The notes below the pieces were generated by a model that saw only the letters and a program-made list of their open reading frames with translations, was not told the DNA's origin and did no database searches. Below are positions 14,730-23,204 of a stretch of DNA of 64,000 nucleotides, piece by piece; position 1 is the stretch's first letter; the number at the start of each line of letters is the position of its first letter. Made by a program: the position numbers and the translations under genes. This stretch comes from [Clostridium] clostridioforme AGR2157 (GTDB lineage Bacteria; Bacillota; Clostridia; Lachnospirales; Lachnospiraceae): positions 1-64,000 of the forward strand of contig NZ_AUJR01000011.1 of NCBI RefSeq assembly GCF_000424325.1. The letters run 5' to 3'.

Positions 14730-15685
14730 CAAGTCTTCTGCTATGGAAAGAACATCTGAAACGATTTTACAACCGCTACAGTTACGGAATACAGCCGGTG
14801 GTGCGCTTCCTGTTTGCGCTCTGCACCGTGGTAAGCCTTAATACGAATATCGGATATATGGCAAAGCTTAAAAGTCCTTTCGTCATCCTTCCGGTCTGTC
14901 TGGTCAGCGCATTCCTGCCCTATGGCGCCATCGTGTTCCTGGCGGGCTGCCTGTTGATTGCCCATGTATATGCGGTTTCTCTGGAGATGGCCCTGATTGC
15001 CATTGTGCTGATAATGATCATTGCCATTCTTTACTACGGATTCAAGCCCGGGGACAGTTATCTGATGGTTCTGACACCCCTTGCCTTCCTGTTTAAAATT
15101 CCCTATGTGGTTCCTTTGCTGGTGGGACTTGGAGGAAGCCTGGCTTCCGTGATCCCCGTTGGATGCGGCGTGTTCCTGTACTATCTGCTCATATATGTGA
15201 AGCAGAACGCAGGCATCCTGGCTGCCAGCGACGGCTCTGTGGACATTGTGCAGAAATACAGCCAGATTCTTAAATCCGTGCTCTTTAACCAGGCCATGAT
15301 AGTCATGATTGCCACCTGCGCGGTGGGCATCATCGTGGTGTACCTCATACGCAGGCTGTCCATGGATTATGCATGGGTGGTTGCCATTGTGGCAGGCTCC
15401 GTGGCGGAGCTTCTGGCCATTTTTGTGGGAGATTTTGTGTTCGGGGTATCTGTTCCCGTGGGACAGATGATTCTGGGACTTGTTTTATCGGCAGCCATAG
15501 CGGCTGTATTCAATTTTTTTGTCCTGTCCGTGGATTATACCCGGACCGAATATGTGCAGTTCGAGGACGATGATTATTATTATTATGTGAAGGCGGTGCC
15601 CAAGATGACCGTGAGCACCCCGGATGTGAAGGTACAGAAAATCAGTACCCATAAACGCGGCACAAGGGAGAGAAATTCTTATTAA
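14726..15685 (+). CDS. Polytopic membrane protein upstream of cdaA, unknown function
   Basis: A 319-aa protein with about eight hydrophobic segments from residue 23 to 275, including paired segments around AIVLIMIIAILYYGF and MILGLVLSAAIAAVFNFF. A cytosolic tail follows, beginning TEYVQFEDDDYYYYVKAVP, with an unusual run of acidic residues and tyrosines, and ending basic. It resembles ABC-2-type or integral scaffold proteins only in layout. It overlaps the preceding small membrane gene by four bases and lies 31 bp before cdaA, so it is probably co-expressed with the c-di-AMP synthase. I cannot assign a function. Confidence 0.8.
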   Translation: MTSLLLWKEHLKRFYNRYSYGIQPVVRFLFALCTVVSLNTNIGYMAKLKSPFVILPVCLVSAFLPYGAIVFLAGCLLIAHVYAVSLEMALIAIVLIMIIAILYYGFKPGDSYLMVLTPLAFLFKIPYVVPLLVGLGGSLASVIPVGCGVFLYYLLIYVKQNAGILAASDGSVDIVQKYSQILKSVLFNQAMIVMIATCAVGIIVVYLIRRLSMDYAWVVAIVAGSVAELLAIFVGDFVFGVSVPVGQMILGLVLSAAIAAVFNFFVLSVDYTRTEYVQFEDDDYYYYVKAVPKMTVSTPDVKVQKISTHKRGTRERNSY

Positions 15686-15716
15686 TGAAAAAAAGTGAAC
15701 GTAAGGAGGTGAGAGT

Positions 15717-16586
15717 ATGGCGGAAATACTGGTAAAAGTGACATCCTGGCTGTCACTGCTTCCAAGGATATCAGTGGGGAATATTCTGGAAATCGTGATT
15801 ATTTCCTTTCTGGTCTATGAACTTCTGGTGTGGATTAAGAACACCAGGGCCTGGAACCTGTTAAAGGGACTTCTGGTTATCCTGGTGTTTGTGCTGTTTG
15901 CCGCCGTGCTTCATCTGACCACCATATTGTGGATTCTGGAGAATACCACTACCATTGCGGTGACGGCCCTTCTGGTCATATTCCAGCCTGAGCTTCGCAA
16001 GGCTCTGGAACAGCTGGGAAGCCGCAATTACATGTCCTATATCTTTTCCTTTGACGAGGGCAAGGATAACCAGGGCTTTAACGACAAGACCATCAACGAG
16101 CTGGTCAGGGCCACCTTTGAGATGGCCAAGGTAAAGACAGGCGCACTGATGGTAATTGAGCGGGGATCTTCCCTGAAGGAGATAGAGAGGACGGGAATCG
16201 AAATTAACGGCCTGGTGACCAGCCAGCTGCTGATTAATATTTTTGAACACAACACACCTCTTCACGACGGCGCAGTGGTTATCAGGGGCAACCGCATCAC
16301 AGCGGCAACCTGTTATCTGCCGCTGACCGATAACATGAGCATCAGCAAGGACCTGGGCACGCGCCACAGGGCGGCTGTGGGTGTAAGTGAATCCACGGAC
16401 AGTATCACCATCGTGGTGTCGGAGGAAACCGGAAGGGTATCGGTAGCAGAAGGAGGAGTGCTGTCCAGGATACCAGATGCAGAAAGCCTCAAAAAGGTAC
16501 TTTCCAACGTGAAAGAGGAGACTGTTTCATTGAACCGATTGAAAATATGGAAGGGAAGGCTGAAGAATGGAAAAAAAGCTGTCTAA
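15717..16586 (+). CDS. cdaA: Diadenylate cyclase CdaA
   Basis: A 289-aa membrane enzyme that makes c-di-AMP from two ATP. The N-terminus has about three membrane segments (ILEIVIISFLVYELLVWI, LLKGLLVILVFVLFAAVLHL, TIAVTALLVIFQPEL). The DAC domain follows with the catalytic DGA motif in LHDGAVVIRGNRI near residue 183 and the RHR motif in GTRHRAAVGVSE near 215. This is the CdaA/DacA type, controlled by CdaR. The ribosome site AAGGAGG is strong. It overlaps cdaR by 20 bp. c-di-AMP governs potassium and osmolyte uptake and wall homeostasis; the usual third gene glmM is not next in line. Confidence 0.96.
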   Translation: MAEILVKVTSWLSLLPRISVGNILEIVIISFLVYELLVWIKNTRAWNLLKGLLVILVFVLFAAVLHLTTILWILENTTTIAVTALLVIFQPELRKALEQLGSRNYMSYIFSFDEGKDNQGFNDKTINELVRATFEMAKVKTGALMVIERGSSLKEIERTGIEINGLVTSQLLINIFEHNTPLHDGAVVIRGNRITAATCYLPLTDNMSISKDLGTRHRAAVGVSESTDSITIVVSEETGRVSVAEGGVLSRIPDAESLKKVLSNVKEETVSLNRLKIWKGRLKNGKKAV

Positions 16587-17910
16587 TAATCTTGGGCTTA
16601 AAGTACTTTCTGTCTTCCTGGCATTTTTTGTTTGGCTGGCAGTGGTGAACATCAATAACCCGGAGGACTCGGATTCAAAGGAGGTTCCGCTGGATATTGT
16701 CAATGAAGGAATCCTGACGTCCAACGGCAAGACATATGAGCTGCTGACGGATAAGGATACTGTTACGGTCAGCTACCGTGTAAGGACACTGGATAAGGCA
16801 GGCATCAGCGCCTCGGATTTCAGGGCCTATATAGATTTGGCCGATATCTATGAACCCACGGGCGCAGTGCCGGTGAAGATAGAGGTTAAGAACAACAAAC
16901 GTCTTTTGGACACTCCGGTGGCAAAGCCGGGGGTCATCCGCGTCAAGACAGAGGATCTGCAGCGCAAGTCCTTTGAGATCAGGGCCAAGGTGATAGGGGA
17001 AGCTGCCGAAGGATACGATAAAGGAACACCTTCAGTTTCGCCCAACTATATAAATGTCAGCGGCCCCATGTCCGTGGTGGGCCAGATCAGCGCGGTGGGA
17101 ATTGTGATCAACGTGGACGGCGCAGATTCCAACCTGGCAGACAGCGCTCCGGTGGTGTGCTTTGACGCCAATGAAAATGAAATACCTACTGACGAGCGCA
17201 TCACATTCAGCCGCTCCAGTGTGGATTATACAATGCCGATTCTCAAGCGCAAGAGCCTGGTGCTGAACTTTGAGCCGGAAGGCAGGGTGGCAGACGGATA
17301 CCGGTATACGGGGATAGAGAGCAGCCGTCCTTCTGTGGCTGTCAACGGGCTGAAATCCGATTTGGCCAATATTAATTCCATTACCATCCCAAGCTCTGAG
17401 CTGAATATGGACGGAGCCACAGGGGATAAGGAAGTCACCCTTGATATCAGCCAGTATCTGCCGGAGGGAGTTTACCTTTCGGACGAGTATTCCAAAGAGG
17501 TGAAGGTTGTCATTAAGGTGGAGGCTTTGGAGAGCAGGACATTTGAGCTTAGGACCAGCCAGATTAAGCGGGTGGGAGCCCACAGCGATTATGAATATCA
17601 GTATGACAGGGATTCTGTGAACGTAGTCATAAGAGGTCTGAAGGAAGATCTGGACCAGCTTTCGGCTGCCGCGCTGGGCGCTGAGATGGATGTGGAGGAT
17701 ATGGTGCCGGGAGAGAACAGCGGGGAGATTAAGTTCCAGCTGGGCGATGCCTATGAACTGGTGAGCTACGACCATATCCAGGTGACGGTGACAGAAAAAG
17801 GACCGTCAACTGGCAGTACAGCGGCCAGCCCGGATGAGAGCCGGGAGAGGACAGAAAGTGAGACATCAGAAGGTCCTGCCAGCACGTCTAAGGCAGAGCC
17901 CGGTCAGTAA
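16567..17910 (+). CDS. cdaR: CdaA regulator CdaR (YbbR-domain protein)
   Basis: A 447-aa protein with one N-terminal membrane anchor (LGLKVLSVFLAFFVWLAVVN, about 8-27), the characteristic LGLK-x-LS-x-x-x-A-x-x-LW-x-x-V start of YbbR proteins. The outside part carries about four YbbR repeats of some 80 residues each (for example SFEIRAKVIGEAAEGY, NVSGPMSVVGQI, VNGLKSDLANI, VVIRGLKEDLDQL). The C-terminal ~40 residues are a Ser/Thr/Glu-rich tail. CdaR binds CdaA across the membrane and tunes c-di-AMP output. The start lies inside cdaA, showing coupling. It is followed after 23 bp by ptsH. Confidence 0.93.
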   Translation: MEKKLSNNLGLKVLSVFLAFFVWLAVVNINNPEDSDSKEVPLDIVNEGILTSNGKTYELLTDKDTVTVSYRVRTLDKAGISASDFRAYIDLADIYEPTGAVPVKIEVKNNKRLLDTPVAKPGVIRVKTEDLQRKSFEIRAKVIGEAAEGYDKGTPSVSPNYINVSGPMSVVGQISAVGIVINVDGADSNLADSAPVVCFDANENEIPTDERITFSRSSVDYTMPILKRKSLVLNFEPEGRVADGYRYTGIESSRPSVAVNGLKSDLANINSITIPSSELNMDGATGDKEVTLDISQYLPEGVYLSDEYSKEVKVVIKVEALESRTFELRTSQIKRVGAHSDYEYQYDRDSVNVVIRGLKEDLDQLSAAALGAEMDVEDMVPGENSGEIKFQLGDAYELVSYDHIQVTVTEKGPSTGSTAASPDESRERTESETSEGPASTSKAEPGQ

Positions 17911-17933
17911 CAAAAAGCAAGGAGAGAGGTATA

Positions 17934-18197
17934 ATGGTAAGCAAAACAACTGTAATCAAGAATCCGTCCGGTCTGCACCTGCGGCCGGCGGGAGTCCTCT
18001 GCAAGGAGGCACTGCGCTATAAATCAAAAATATCCTTCAAGGTGCGCACCACCACGGCCAATGCCAAGAGTGTATTAAGCGTCCTTGGGGCTTGCGTGAA
18101 ATCTGGAGACGAGATTGAATTCGTCTGTGAGGGGCCAGATGAGAAGGAAGCACTGGAAGCCATGGTTGGTATCGTGGAGGCCGGGTTAGGCGAGTAG
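17934..18197 (+). CDS. ptsH: PTS phosphocarrier HPr
   Basis: An 87-aa cytosolic phosphocarrier that passes phosphate from EI to sugar EIIA domains. The active His15 is in GLHLRPA and the regulatory Ser46 is in NAKSVLSVLG, the site phosphorylated by HPr kinase to allow CcpA co-repression. The N-terminal MVSKTTVIKNPSG and the C-terminal EALEAMVGIVEAGLGE helix complete the fold. The ribosome site GGAGAGAGG precedes the start. It lies 59 bp upstream of ptsI, the canonical order, but is unusual in following cdaR closely. A second HPr paralogue occurs at 22947. Confidence 0.95.
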   Translation: MVSKTTVIKNPSGLHLRPAGVLCKEALRYKSKISFKVRTTTANAKSVLSVLGACVKSGDEIEFVCEGPDEKEALEAMVGIVEAGLGE

Positions 18198-18256
18198 ATT
18201 GACGGCAACCAAAGGTTGTGAGTATAAATGAATTTTTAATAAGGAGGTACAAGAGG

Positions 18257-19978
18257 ATGTACAAGGGAACAAGCGCTTCTGCAGGAATTGGAATTGGAAA
18301 GGCAGTGATTGTGGAGGAAGTCCGGCTGGTGATTACCAGGCAGGCGGTAAAGGATGTGGAAGAGGAGGTGCAGCGTTTTAAGGGAGCGCTGGACGAGACC
18401 ATCAAGGCCACAGAGAAATTGGCAGAGGACCTGGCAACCAGGGTGGGAGAGAAGGAAGCGGAAATCATGCAGGGACATATGATGCTTCTGGCAGACCCCA
18501 TGCTGACAGGGGAGATTGAGAACTCTATCAGGAATGACAGCGTAAACAGTGAATACGCCATTGAGAATGTGTGCAACATGTATGCGGATATGTTTGCCTC
18601 CATGGGAGACGAACTGATGCAGCAGAGAGCCACGGACATGCGCGACATCAAGACCCGTATGCAGCAGATGCTTATGGGAATCCGGTCCGTGGACATCTCC
18701 TCCCTGCCGGTAGGCAGCATCATCGTGGCAAAGGATCTGACTCCGTCCATGACAGCGGGAATCAATCCGTCCAATGTGACCGGTATTGTCACGGAGCTGG
18801 GCGGCAAGACCTCTCACAGCGCCATCCTGGCAAGGGCCCTGGAGATTCCGGCTGTGGTAGCTGTCACAGGCTTCATGGACGGCGTAAAGAACGGGGACCA
18901 GGTGGTACTGGACGGGAGCACCGGCGAGGTGTATGTGAACCCGGACCAGGCTGTGATGGCTGATTATGAGGAGAAGAGAAAGCAGTTTCTGGTGGAAAAG
19001 AAGGAGCTGGAGCAGTATATTGGCAAGCCTTCTGTCACAAAGGACGGTGTGCAGGTAGAAATCGTGGCTAACATCGGAAAGCCCGAGGACGTGGATAAGG
19101 TGCTCCAGTATGACGGAGAGGGCATCGGACTGTTCCGCACCGAGTTTTTGTTTATGGACAGGAATGCCCTGCCTACAGAGGAAGAGCAGTTCGAGGCGTA
19201 TAAGAAGGTGGCTGCTGCCATGAACGGCAAGCCGGTCATCATCCGCACCCTGGATATCGGAGGCGACAAGGAGATTCCGTACATGGGCCTGGAGAAGGAC
19301 GAGAATCCATTCCTGGGCTATCGGGCAATCCGTTTCTGCCTGGACCGCAGGGAGGATGTGTATAAGCCTCAGCTGAGGGCGCTTTTAAGGGCAAGTGCAT
19401 TCGGCAACATCCGTATCATGGTTCCTTTAGTAACATGCATTGAAGAGTACCGTCAGGCAAAGGCACTTGTGGGGGAAATTAAGAAGGAGCTGGATGAAAA
19501 GGGCATTGCATACAACAAGGACATACAGGTGGGCATCATGGTGGAGACAGCCGCAGCTTCCCTGATCGCAGATATCTTTGCAAAGGAAGTGGATTTCTTC
19601 AGTATCGGCACCAATGATTTGACCCAGTACACCATGTCTGTAGACAGGGGCAATAAAAAGGTATCCTATCTGTATTCCACCTTTAACCCGGCTGTGCTCA
19701 GAAGCATTAAGCATATCATCGCCTGCGGCCGTGAGGCAGGCATCATGGTAGGCATGTGCGGCGAAGCTGCAAGCGACCCAATGATGATTCCGCTGCTTCT
19801 GGCATTTGGACTCAACGAATTCAGCATGAGCGCATCCGCCATTCTGAAGGCCAGGAAGATGGTCACCCAGTACAGCGTGGAGGAACTTCAGGCAGTGGCT
19901 GACAAGGCCATGAGCTTTGCCACTGCGGCAGAAATAGAACAATACATGAGAGATTTTGTGAAGAAGGTTACGGATTAA
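18257..19978 (+). CDS. ptsI: PTS enzyme I (phosphoenolpyruvate-protein phosphotransferase)
   Basis: A 573-aa cytosolic enzyme that takes phosphate from PEP and gives it to HPr. The N-terminal HPr-binding domain has the active His187 in GGKTSHSAILAR, preceded by the swivel motif. The C-terminal PEP-binding barrel shows GIGLFRTEFLFMDR, the conserved RTLDIGGDKE, FSIGTNDLTQY and the catalytic Cys in MVGMCGEAASD. The start at 18257 is chosen because AAGGAGG lies at 18241-18247; an in-frame ATG at 18218 would put that site inside the gene. The stop overlaps the next start by one base (TAATG). Confidence 0.96.
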   Translation: MYKGTSASAGIGIGKAVIVEEVRLVITRQAVKDVEEEVQRFKGALDETIKATEKLAEDLATRVGEKEAEIMQGHMMLLADPMLTGEIENSIRNDSVNSEYAIENVCNMYADMFASMGDELMQQRATDMRDIKTRMQQMLMGIRSVDISSLPVGSIIVAKDLTPSMTAGINPSNVTGIVTELGGKTSHSAILARALEIPAVVAVTGFMDGVKNGDQVVLDGSTGEVYVNPDQAVMADYEEKRKQFLVEKKELEQYIGKPSVTKDGVQVEIVANIGKPEDVDKVLQYDGEGIGLFRTEFLFMDRNALPTEEEQFEAYKKVAAAMNGKPVIIRTLDIGGDKEIPYMGLEKDENPFLGYRAIRFCLDRREDVYKPQLRALLRASAFGNIRIMVPLVTCIEEYRQAKALVGEIKKELDEKGIAYNKDIQVGIMVETAAASLIADIFAKEVDFFSIGTNDLTQYTMSVDRGNKKVSYLYSTFNPAVLRSIKHIIACGREAGIMVGMCGEAASDPMMIPLLLAFGLNEFSMSASAILKARKMVTQYSVEELQAVADKAMSFATAAEIEQYMRDFVKKVTD

Positions 19979-21285
19979 TGGCAGTTTATCTGGTTTGTTA
20001 TATCATAAGCTTCATATTGGCCCGGCAGCATTTTTATATGCTGTCTGGGCTGGTTTTAATTACAGCAGCCTTGTGGCTGTATATAAAGGATTACAGGGAG
20101 ACAGGCAACCTGATTCACCTGCGGGGGCTTTTCTGCCTCTTTTTTGTGGGCGGGCAGGGAATATCCTGCTTTAAGCTAAGCCGCCTTCAGACGGATTGGA
20201 GCACCCAGACATGGGTCTGCCTGGGACTGGCGGTGCTCACCTTCTTTATTGTGTTTGAGGTGCTGCACAGGATATATGACGGCTGGAGCGCGGCGGACAT
20301 GCAGTCCGTATACCGTTTTTATGCCTCGGCTGAATCCCCTTTGCAGGCAAAGAGACTGCTTCATTCCATGGCAGCTCTGGTGGCCGTATCCTACCTCGCC
20401 TTTTTCTTTGAGGCGTGGAAGCTGGGATTTGTGCCATTGTTTTCCTACGGGGTGCCCCATGCCTATTCCTATTTTCATGTCAGCGGAGTCCATTATTTTA
20501 CGGTCTCCTGTGTGCTGGTGCCCAGTCTGTTCGTGGTGTACAGCCTTATGATTTCCCGCAGGGGAAGAGGACTGACCAGGGACCAGGGATTCTGGCTGGG
20601 ACTGCTTATGGTTGTGCTGTCCCTGGCCGTGCCGGTGCTGTGCGTGTCCAGGTTCCAGCTGATTCTGGCAGTGGGCATGGCCGCGTTTACCTATATTTCC
20701 ATGAGCGGTACCTTCAGCCTGGTCTATGTGGGCGTGCTGATGGCCTGCATGATTCCGGCCTATCTGGTCTTGACTGTCATGCGCAGCCACAGCGTGGAAT
20801 ACCTGAACGGAATATTTGAGATGAAGAACAGCCATATGCCAATATTCATCACACAGCCTTATATGTATATTGCCAATAACTACGATAATTTCAACTGCCT
20901 GGTGGAGCAGCTGGGATCCCACAGCTTTGGGCTTCGCATGCTGTTTCCGGTGTGGGCTCTTACTGGACTTAAATTCCTGTTCCCGGTCCTGGTGAGCTTT
21001 CCTCTCTTTGTGACCAAGAAGGAGCTTACCACCCTTACCCTGTTCTACGATGCCTACTATGATTTCGGCATCTTTGGAATGGTGCTTTTGGGCGGGCTCT
21101 TGGGAGCGGCATGCTACTCTCTGGTAAGGCGAAGGCGGAAGATGTCATGTCCGGCAGGCCATGTGATCTATGCCCAGTTTGCCATGTATATGATGCTGTC
21201 TTTTTTCACCACCTGGTTTTCCAATCCGGCCACCTGGTTTTATCTGGCTGTCACAGGTATTATTTACATGTATGTCAAGTCCTGA
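19978..21285 (+). CDS. Polytopic membrane protein, oligosaccharide repeat-unit polymerase-like
   Basis: A 435-aa protein with about eleven to twelve membrane segments and a large loop in the second half (SHSVEYLNGIFEMKNSHMPI, then YMYIANNYDNFNCLV). This layout, with the loop NYDNF-x-x-LVEQ and a late FYDAYYDFGIFGMVLLGGLLG segment, resembles O-antigen/EPS repeat-unit polymerases (Wzy, EpsG-like). The start codon overlaps the ptsI stop by one base and there is no clear ribosome site of its own, which implies translational coupling. No other glycan genes are nearby, so the substrate is unknown and the assignment is by topology and short motifs only. Confidence 0.65.
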   Translation: MAVYLVCYIISFILARQHFYMLSGLVLITAALWLYIKDYRETGNLIHLRGLFCLFFVGGQGISCFKLSRLQTDWSTQTWVCLGLAVLTFFIVFEVLHRIYDGWSAADMQSVYRFYASAESPLQAKRLLHSMAALVAVSYLAFFFEAWKLGFVPLFSYGVPHAYSYFHVSGVHYFTVSCVLVPSLFVVYSLMISRRGRGLTRDQGFWLGLLMVVLSLAVPVLCVSRFQLILAVGMAAFTYISMSGTFSLVYVGVLMACMIPAYLVLTVMRSHSVEYLNGIFEMKNSHMPIFITQPYMYIANNYDNFNCLVEQLGSHSFGLRMLFPVWALTGLKFLFPVLVSFPLFVTKKELTTLTLFYDAYYDFGIFGMVLLGGLLGAACYSLVRRRRKMSCPAGHVIYAQFAMYMMLSFFTTWFSNPATWFYLAVTGIIYMYVKS

Positions 21286-21351
21286 CAAGAGCTGTGTTGG
21301 GAATTCTGACAACAGGAGTGGGGGCAAATATAAAAATTATATAAAATATTG

Positions 21352-21380
21352 TTGACTTTTATCTTAAGATTTGCTATGAT
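21352..21380 (+). promoter_or_regulatory. Sigma-A promoter of PTS cassette
   Basis: TTGACT (21352-21357) and TATGAT (21375-21380) are exactly 17 bp apart. Transcription would start near 21387 and run through the RAT and terminator before licT. Confidence 0.85.
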
Positions 21381-21435
21381 GCTGTTAGTGAAGCAAATCT
21401 TTGAAGTTATAATTAAATAATTAAATAATTAATAA

Positions 21436-21463
21436 GGATTGTTACTGTTCGGCAGGCAAAACC
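21436..21463 (+). promoter_or_regulatory. RAT (ribonucleic antiterminator) for LicT/BglG-type protein
   Basis: The half-sites GGATTGTTACTG (21436-21447) and GCAGGCAAAACC (21452-21463) match the RAT sequence bound by LicT/SacY/BglG proteins. The 3' end of the RAT overlaps the left arm of the terminator that follows, so antiterminator binding and terminator folding are mutually exclusive. Confidence 0.9.
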
Positions 21464-21537
21464 AGGTTTGTTAAGGAGATGATGTGTACCCGTGCGTATG
21501 CGCACATGGATCTCTTTAACAAAGTTGGTTTTTTTGT
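21460..21537 (+). terminator. Conditional terminator in licT leader
   Basis: A long imperfect stem pairs the region 21460-21480 (AACCAGGTTTGTTAAGGAGA) with 21510-21530 (TCTCTTTAACAAAGTTGGTT) and is followed by a run of T (21529-21535). It would stop transcription unless the RAT is bound. Confidence 0.9.
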
Positions 21538-21554
21538 TTTCATCAGGAGCAATT

Positions 21555-22385
21555 ATGAAAATAACGAAAATAATCAATAATAATGTAGTGAGTACCTGCG
21601 ATGAAGAGGGCAGGGAAATCATCATTATGGGAAGAGGCGTTGGCTTCAAAGCAAAGGAAGGCAGTATCATTGACGAGGAGAAGGTGGAGAAGATATTCCG
21701 CCTGGAGAGTCAGAACACCATGGATAAGTTCAAGGAACTGCTTGTGAACCTTCCCATGGAGCATGTACAGATTTCGGCAGAAATCATCAGTTATGCCAAA
21801 GAGGTCCTTAACAGGCCTATTAACCCAAATGTGTATATTACCCTTACGGACCACATAAACTTTGCGCTGGAACGATACAAACAGAAGATGATGTTTTCCA
21901 ATCCGTTAATCAGGGAGGTTCGCAGCTTTTACCACGCGGAATATCTCATTGGCGAATATGCCATTGCCATGATTGAAAGGGACCTGGGAGTGAAGCTCCC
22001 GGTGGACGAGGCAGCTTCCATTGCCCTTCACATTGTCAATGCGGAGTATGACGCACCTATGGGTGATACAATTAAGATCACCAATCTGATACAGCAGGTA
22101 TTGGAGGTGGTCAGGGAGTATTTTAGCATAGAGCTGGATGAGCAGTCCCTCAGCTATGAGAGGTTTATCACTCATCTGCGCTTTCTGGCCCAGCGGGTAT
22201 TTACAGGGGAGCATATGAATCTGGATAACCTGGAATTCCAGGAGGTCATTGACCGTCTGTATCCTGAGGAATATGCCTGCAGCCAGAAAATACAGGCGCT
22301 CATCAAGCTGCAGTACAGGCATCAGGTAACAGAGGAAGAAGTGGCTTACCTGGCCCTGCACATCAAACGTATCAGGACTAAATAA
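21555..22385 (+). CDS. licT: BglG/LicT-family transcriptional antiterminator
   Basis: A 276-aa RNA-binding regulator. The first ~55 residues are the CAT domain (MKITKIINNNVVSTCDEEGR, then IIMGRGVGFKAKEG). Two PRD domains follow (about 65-170 and 171-276) with conserved His residues in LTDHINFALER, ALHIVNAEY, ERFITHLRFL and ALHIKRI, targets of HPr- and EII-dependent phosphorylation. It would bind the RAT just upstream of its own gene and let transcription reach the PTS genes when its sugar is present. ATG 21555 is chosen because AGGAG lies at 21545-21549 and the terminator occupies the earlier in-frame codons. Confidence 0.95.
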   Translation: MKITKIINNNVVSTCDEEGREIIIMGRGVGFKAKEGSIIDEEKVEKIFRLESQNTMDKFKELLVNLPMEHVQISAEIISYAKEVLNRPINPNVYITLTDHINFALERYKQKMMFSNPLIREVRSFYHAEYLIGEYAIAMIERDLGVKLPVDEAASIALHIVNAEYDAPMGDTIKITNLIQQVLEVVREYFSIELDEQSLSYERFITHLRFLAQRVFTGEHMNLDNLEFQEVIDRLYPEEYACSQKIQALIKLQYRHQVTEEEVAYLALHIKRIRTK

Positions 22386-22431
22386 TTATTTTGGGCAGGT
22401 CCTTCGGGGACATGAAAGGAGAGCAGTAAGG

Positions 22432-22926
22432 ATGTTTGGATCACTTAAGAAGCTATTTGGGGGAGAAGAAAAGGAAGAAAAGATAATCGTAGCGCCGGTG
22501 AGCGGAACAGCCATTCCCATGAGCCAGGTAAGCGACCCCACTTTCAGCCAGGAGATTCTGGGCAAGGGAACAGCAGTCATACCGTCGGACGGCAGGGTAG
22601 CTGCACCGGCGGACGGACTGGTGACCATGGTATTTGACACAAAGCATGCCATCAGCATGCAGACAGACAATGGCGCGGAGCTGATTATCCACATCGGACT
22701 GGACACGGTACAGCTTAAGGGGCAGTACTTTGAGGCTTATGTGGCTGCTGGGGATAAGGTAAAGAAGGGCGACCTCCTTCTGGACTTTGATATAGATAAG
22801 ATTAAGGAAGCCGGTTACGATGTGACCACGCCGGTCATTATCTGCAACACGTCCCAGTTCCCGAAGATGGAATGTATGACCGGAATGGAAGTAAAGGCAG
22901 GGGAGACAGCCATCATCAGACTATAA
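22432..22926 (+). CDS. crr: PTS EIIA, glucose family
   Basis: A 164-aa cytosolic EIIA domain of the glucose family. It has VSGTAIPMSQVSDPTFSQ, then KGTAVIPSDGRVAAPADG, the paired His in DTKHAISM (about 72) and the phospho-acceptor His in ELIIHIGLDTVQLKG (about 87), and GDLLLDFD. It accepts phosphate from HPr and passes it to EIIB. As a separate protein it matches the adjacent EIICB, which lacks its own EIIA. It may also take part in inducer exclusion by contacting transporters, as known for glucose EIIA in enteric bacteria, but that is not shown here. The ribosome site AGGAGAG precedes it. Confidence 0.93.
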   Translation: MFGSLKKLFGGEEKEEKIIVAPVSGTAIPMSQVSDPTFSQEILGKGTAVIPSDGRVAAPADGLVTMVFDTKHAISMQTDNGAELIIHIGLDTVQLKGQYFEAYVAAGDKVKKGDLLLDFDIDKIKEAGYDVTTPVIICNTSQFPKMECMTGMEVKAGETAIIRL

Positions 22927-22946
22927 GGAACAAAGGTGGTGATGAG

Positions 22947-23204
22947 TTGATAGAGCGGAGCTTTATCTTAAAAGACGAAATGGGGCTTCACGCAAGGCCG
23001 GCAGCCATGCTTATGGCTAGGATGCTTCATGTAAGCTCCTGCGTGGAAATCATCTGCGGGGACCGCAGGGCGGACGGGAAGGATGTTATGAGCATCATGG
23101 CCATGAACACCATGGCAGGAGATGAGGTCATCTTCCGCATAGACGGACCCGATGAAGAGGCTGCCATGAAAGAAGTGGAGTCTGTCCTGGCCGCCGATGC
23201 CTGA
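22947..23204 (+). CDS. HPr paralogue with Asp at position 46
   Basis: An 85-aa HPr-family protein inside the licT-EIIA-EIICB cassette. It keeps the phospho-acceptor His15 and Arg17 in MGLHARPA, so it can carry phosphate. At the position of regulatory Ser46 it has Asp46 (DGKDVMSIMAM), where the ptsH-encoded HPr at 17934 has Ser46. An acidic residue there mimics the Ser-phosphorylated state. It also has several Cys residues (CVEIICG). The start is TTG at 22947 with AAAGGTGG seven bases upstream; ATG at 22942 meets a stop at once. It could be a dedicated carrier for this PTS, or a permanently CcpA-competent form. Confidence 0.88.
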   Translation: MIERSFILKDEMGLHARPAAMLMARMLHVSSCVEIICGDRRADGKDVMSIMAMNTMAGDEVIFRIDGPDEEAAMKEVESVLAADA

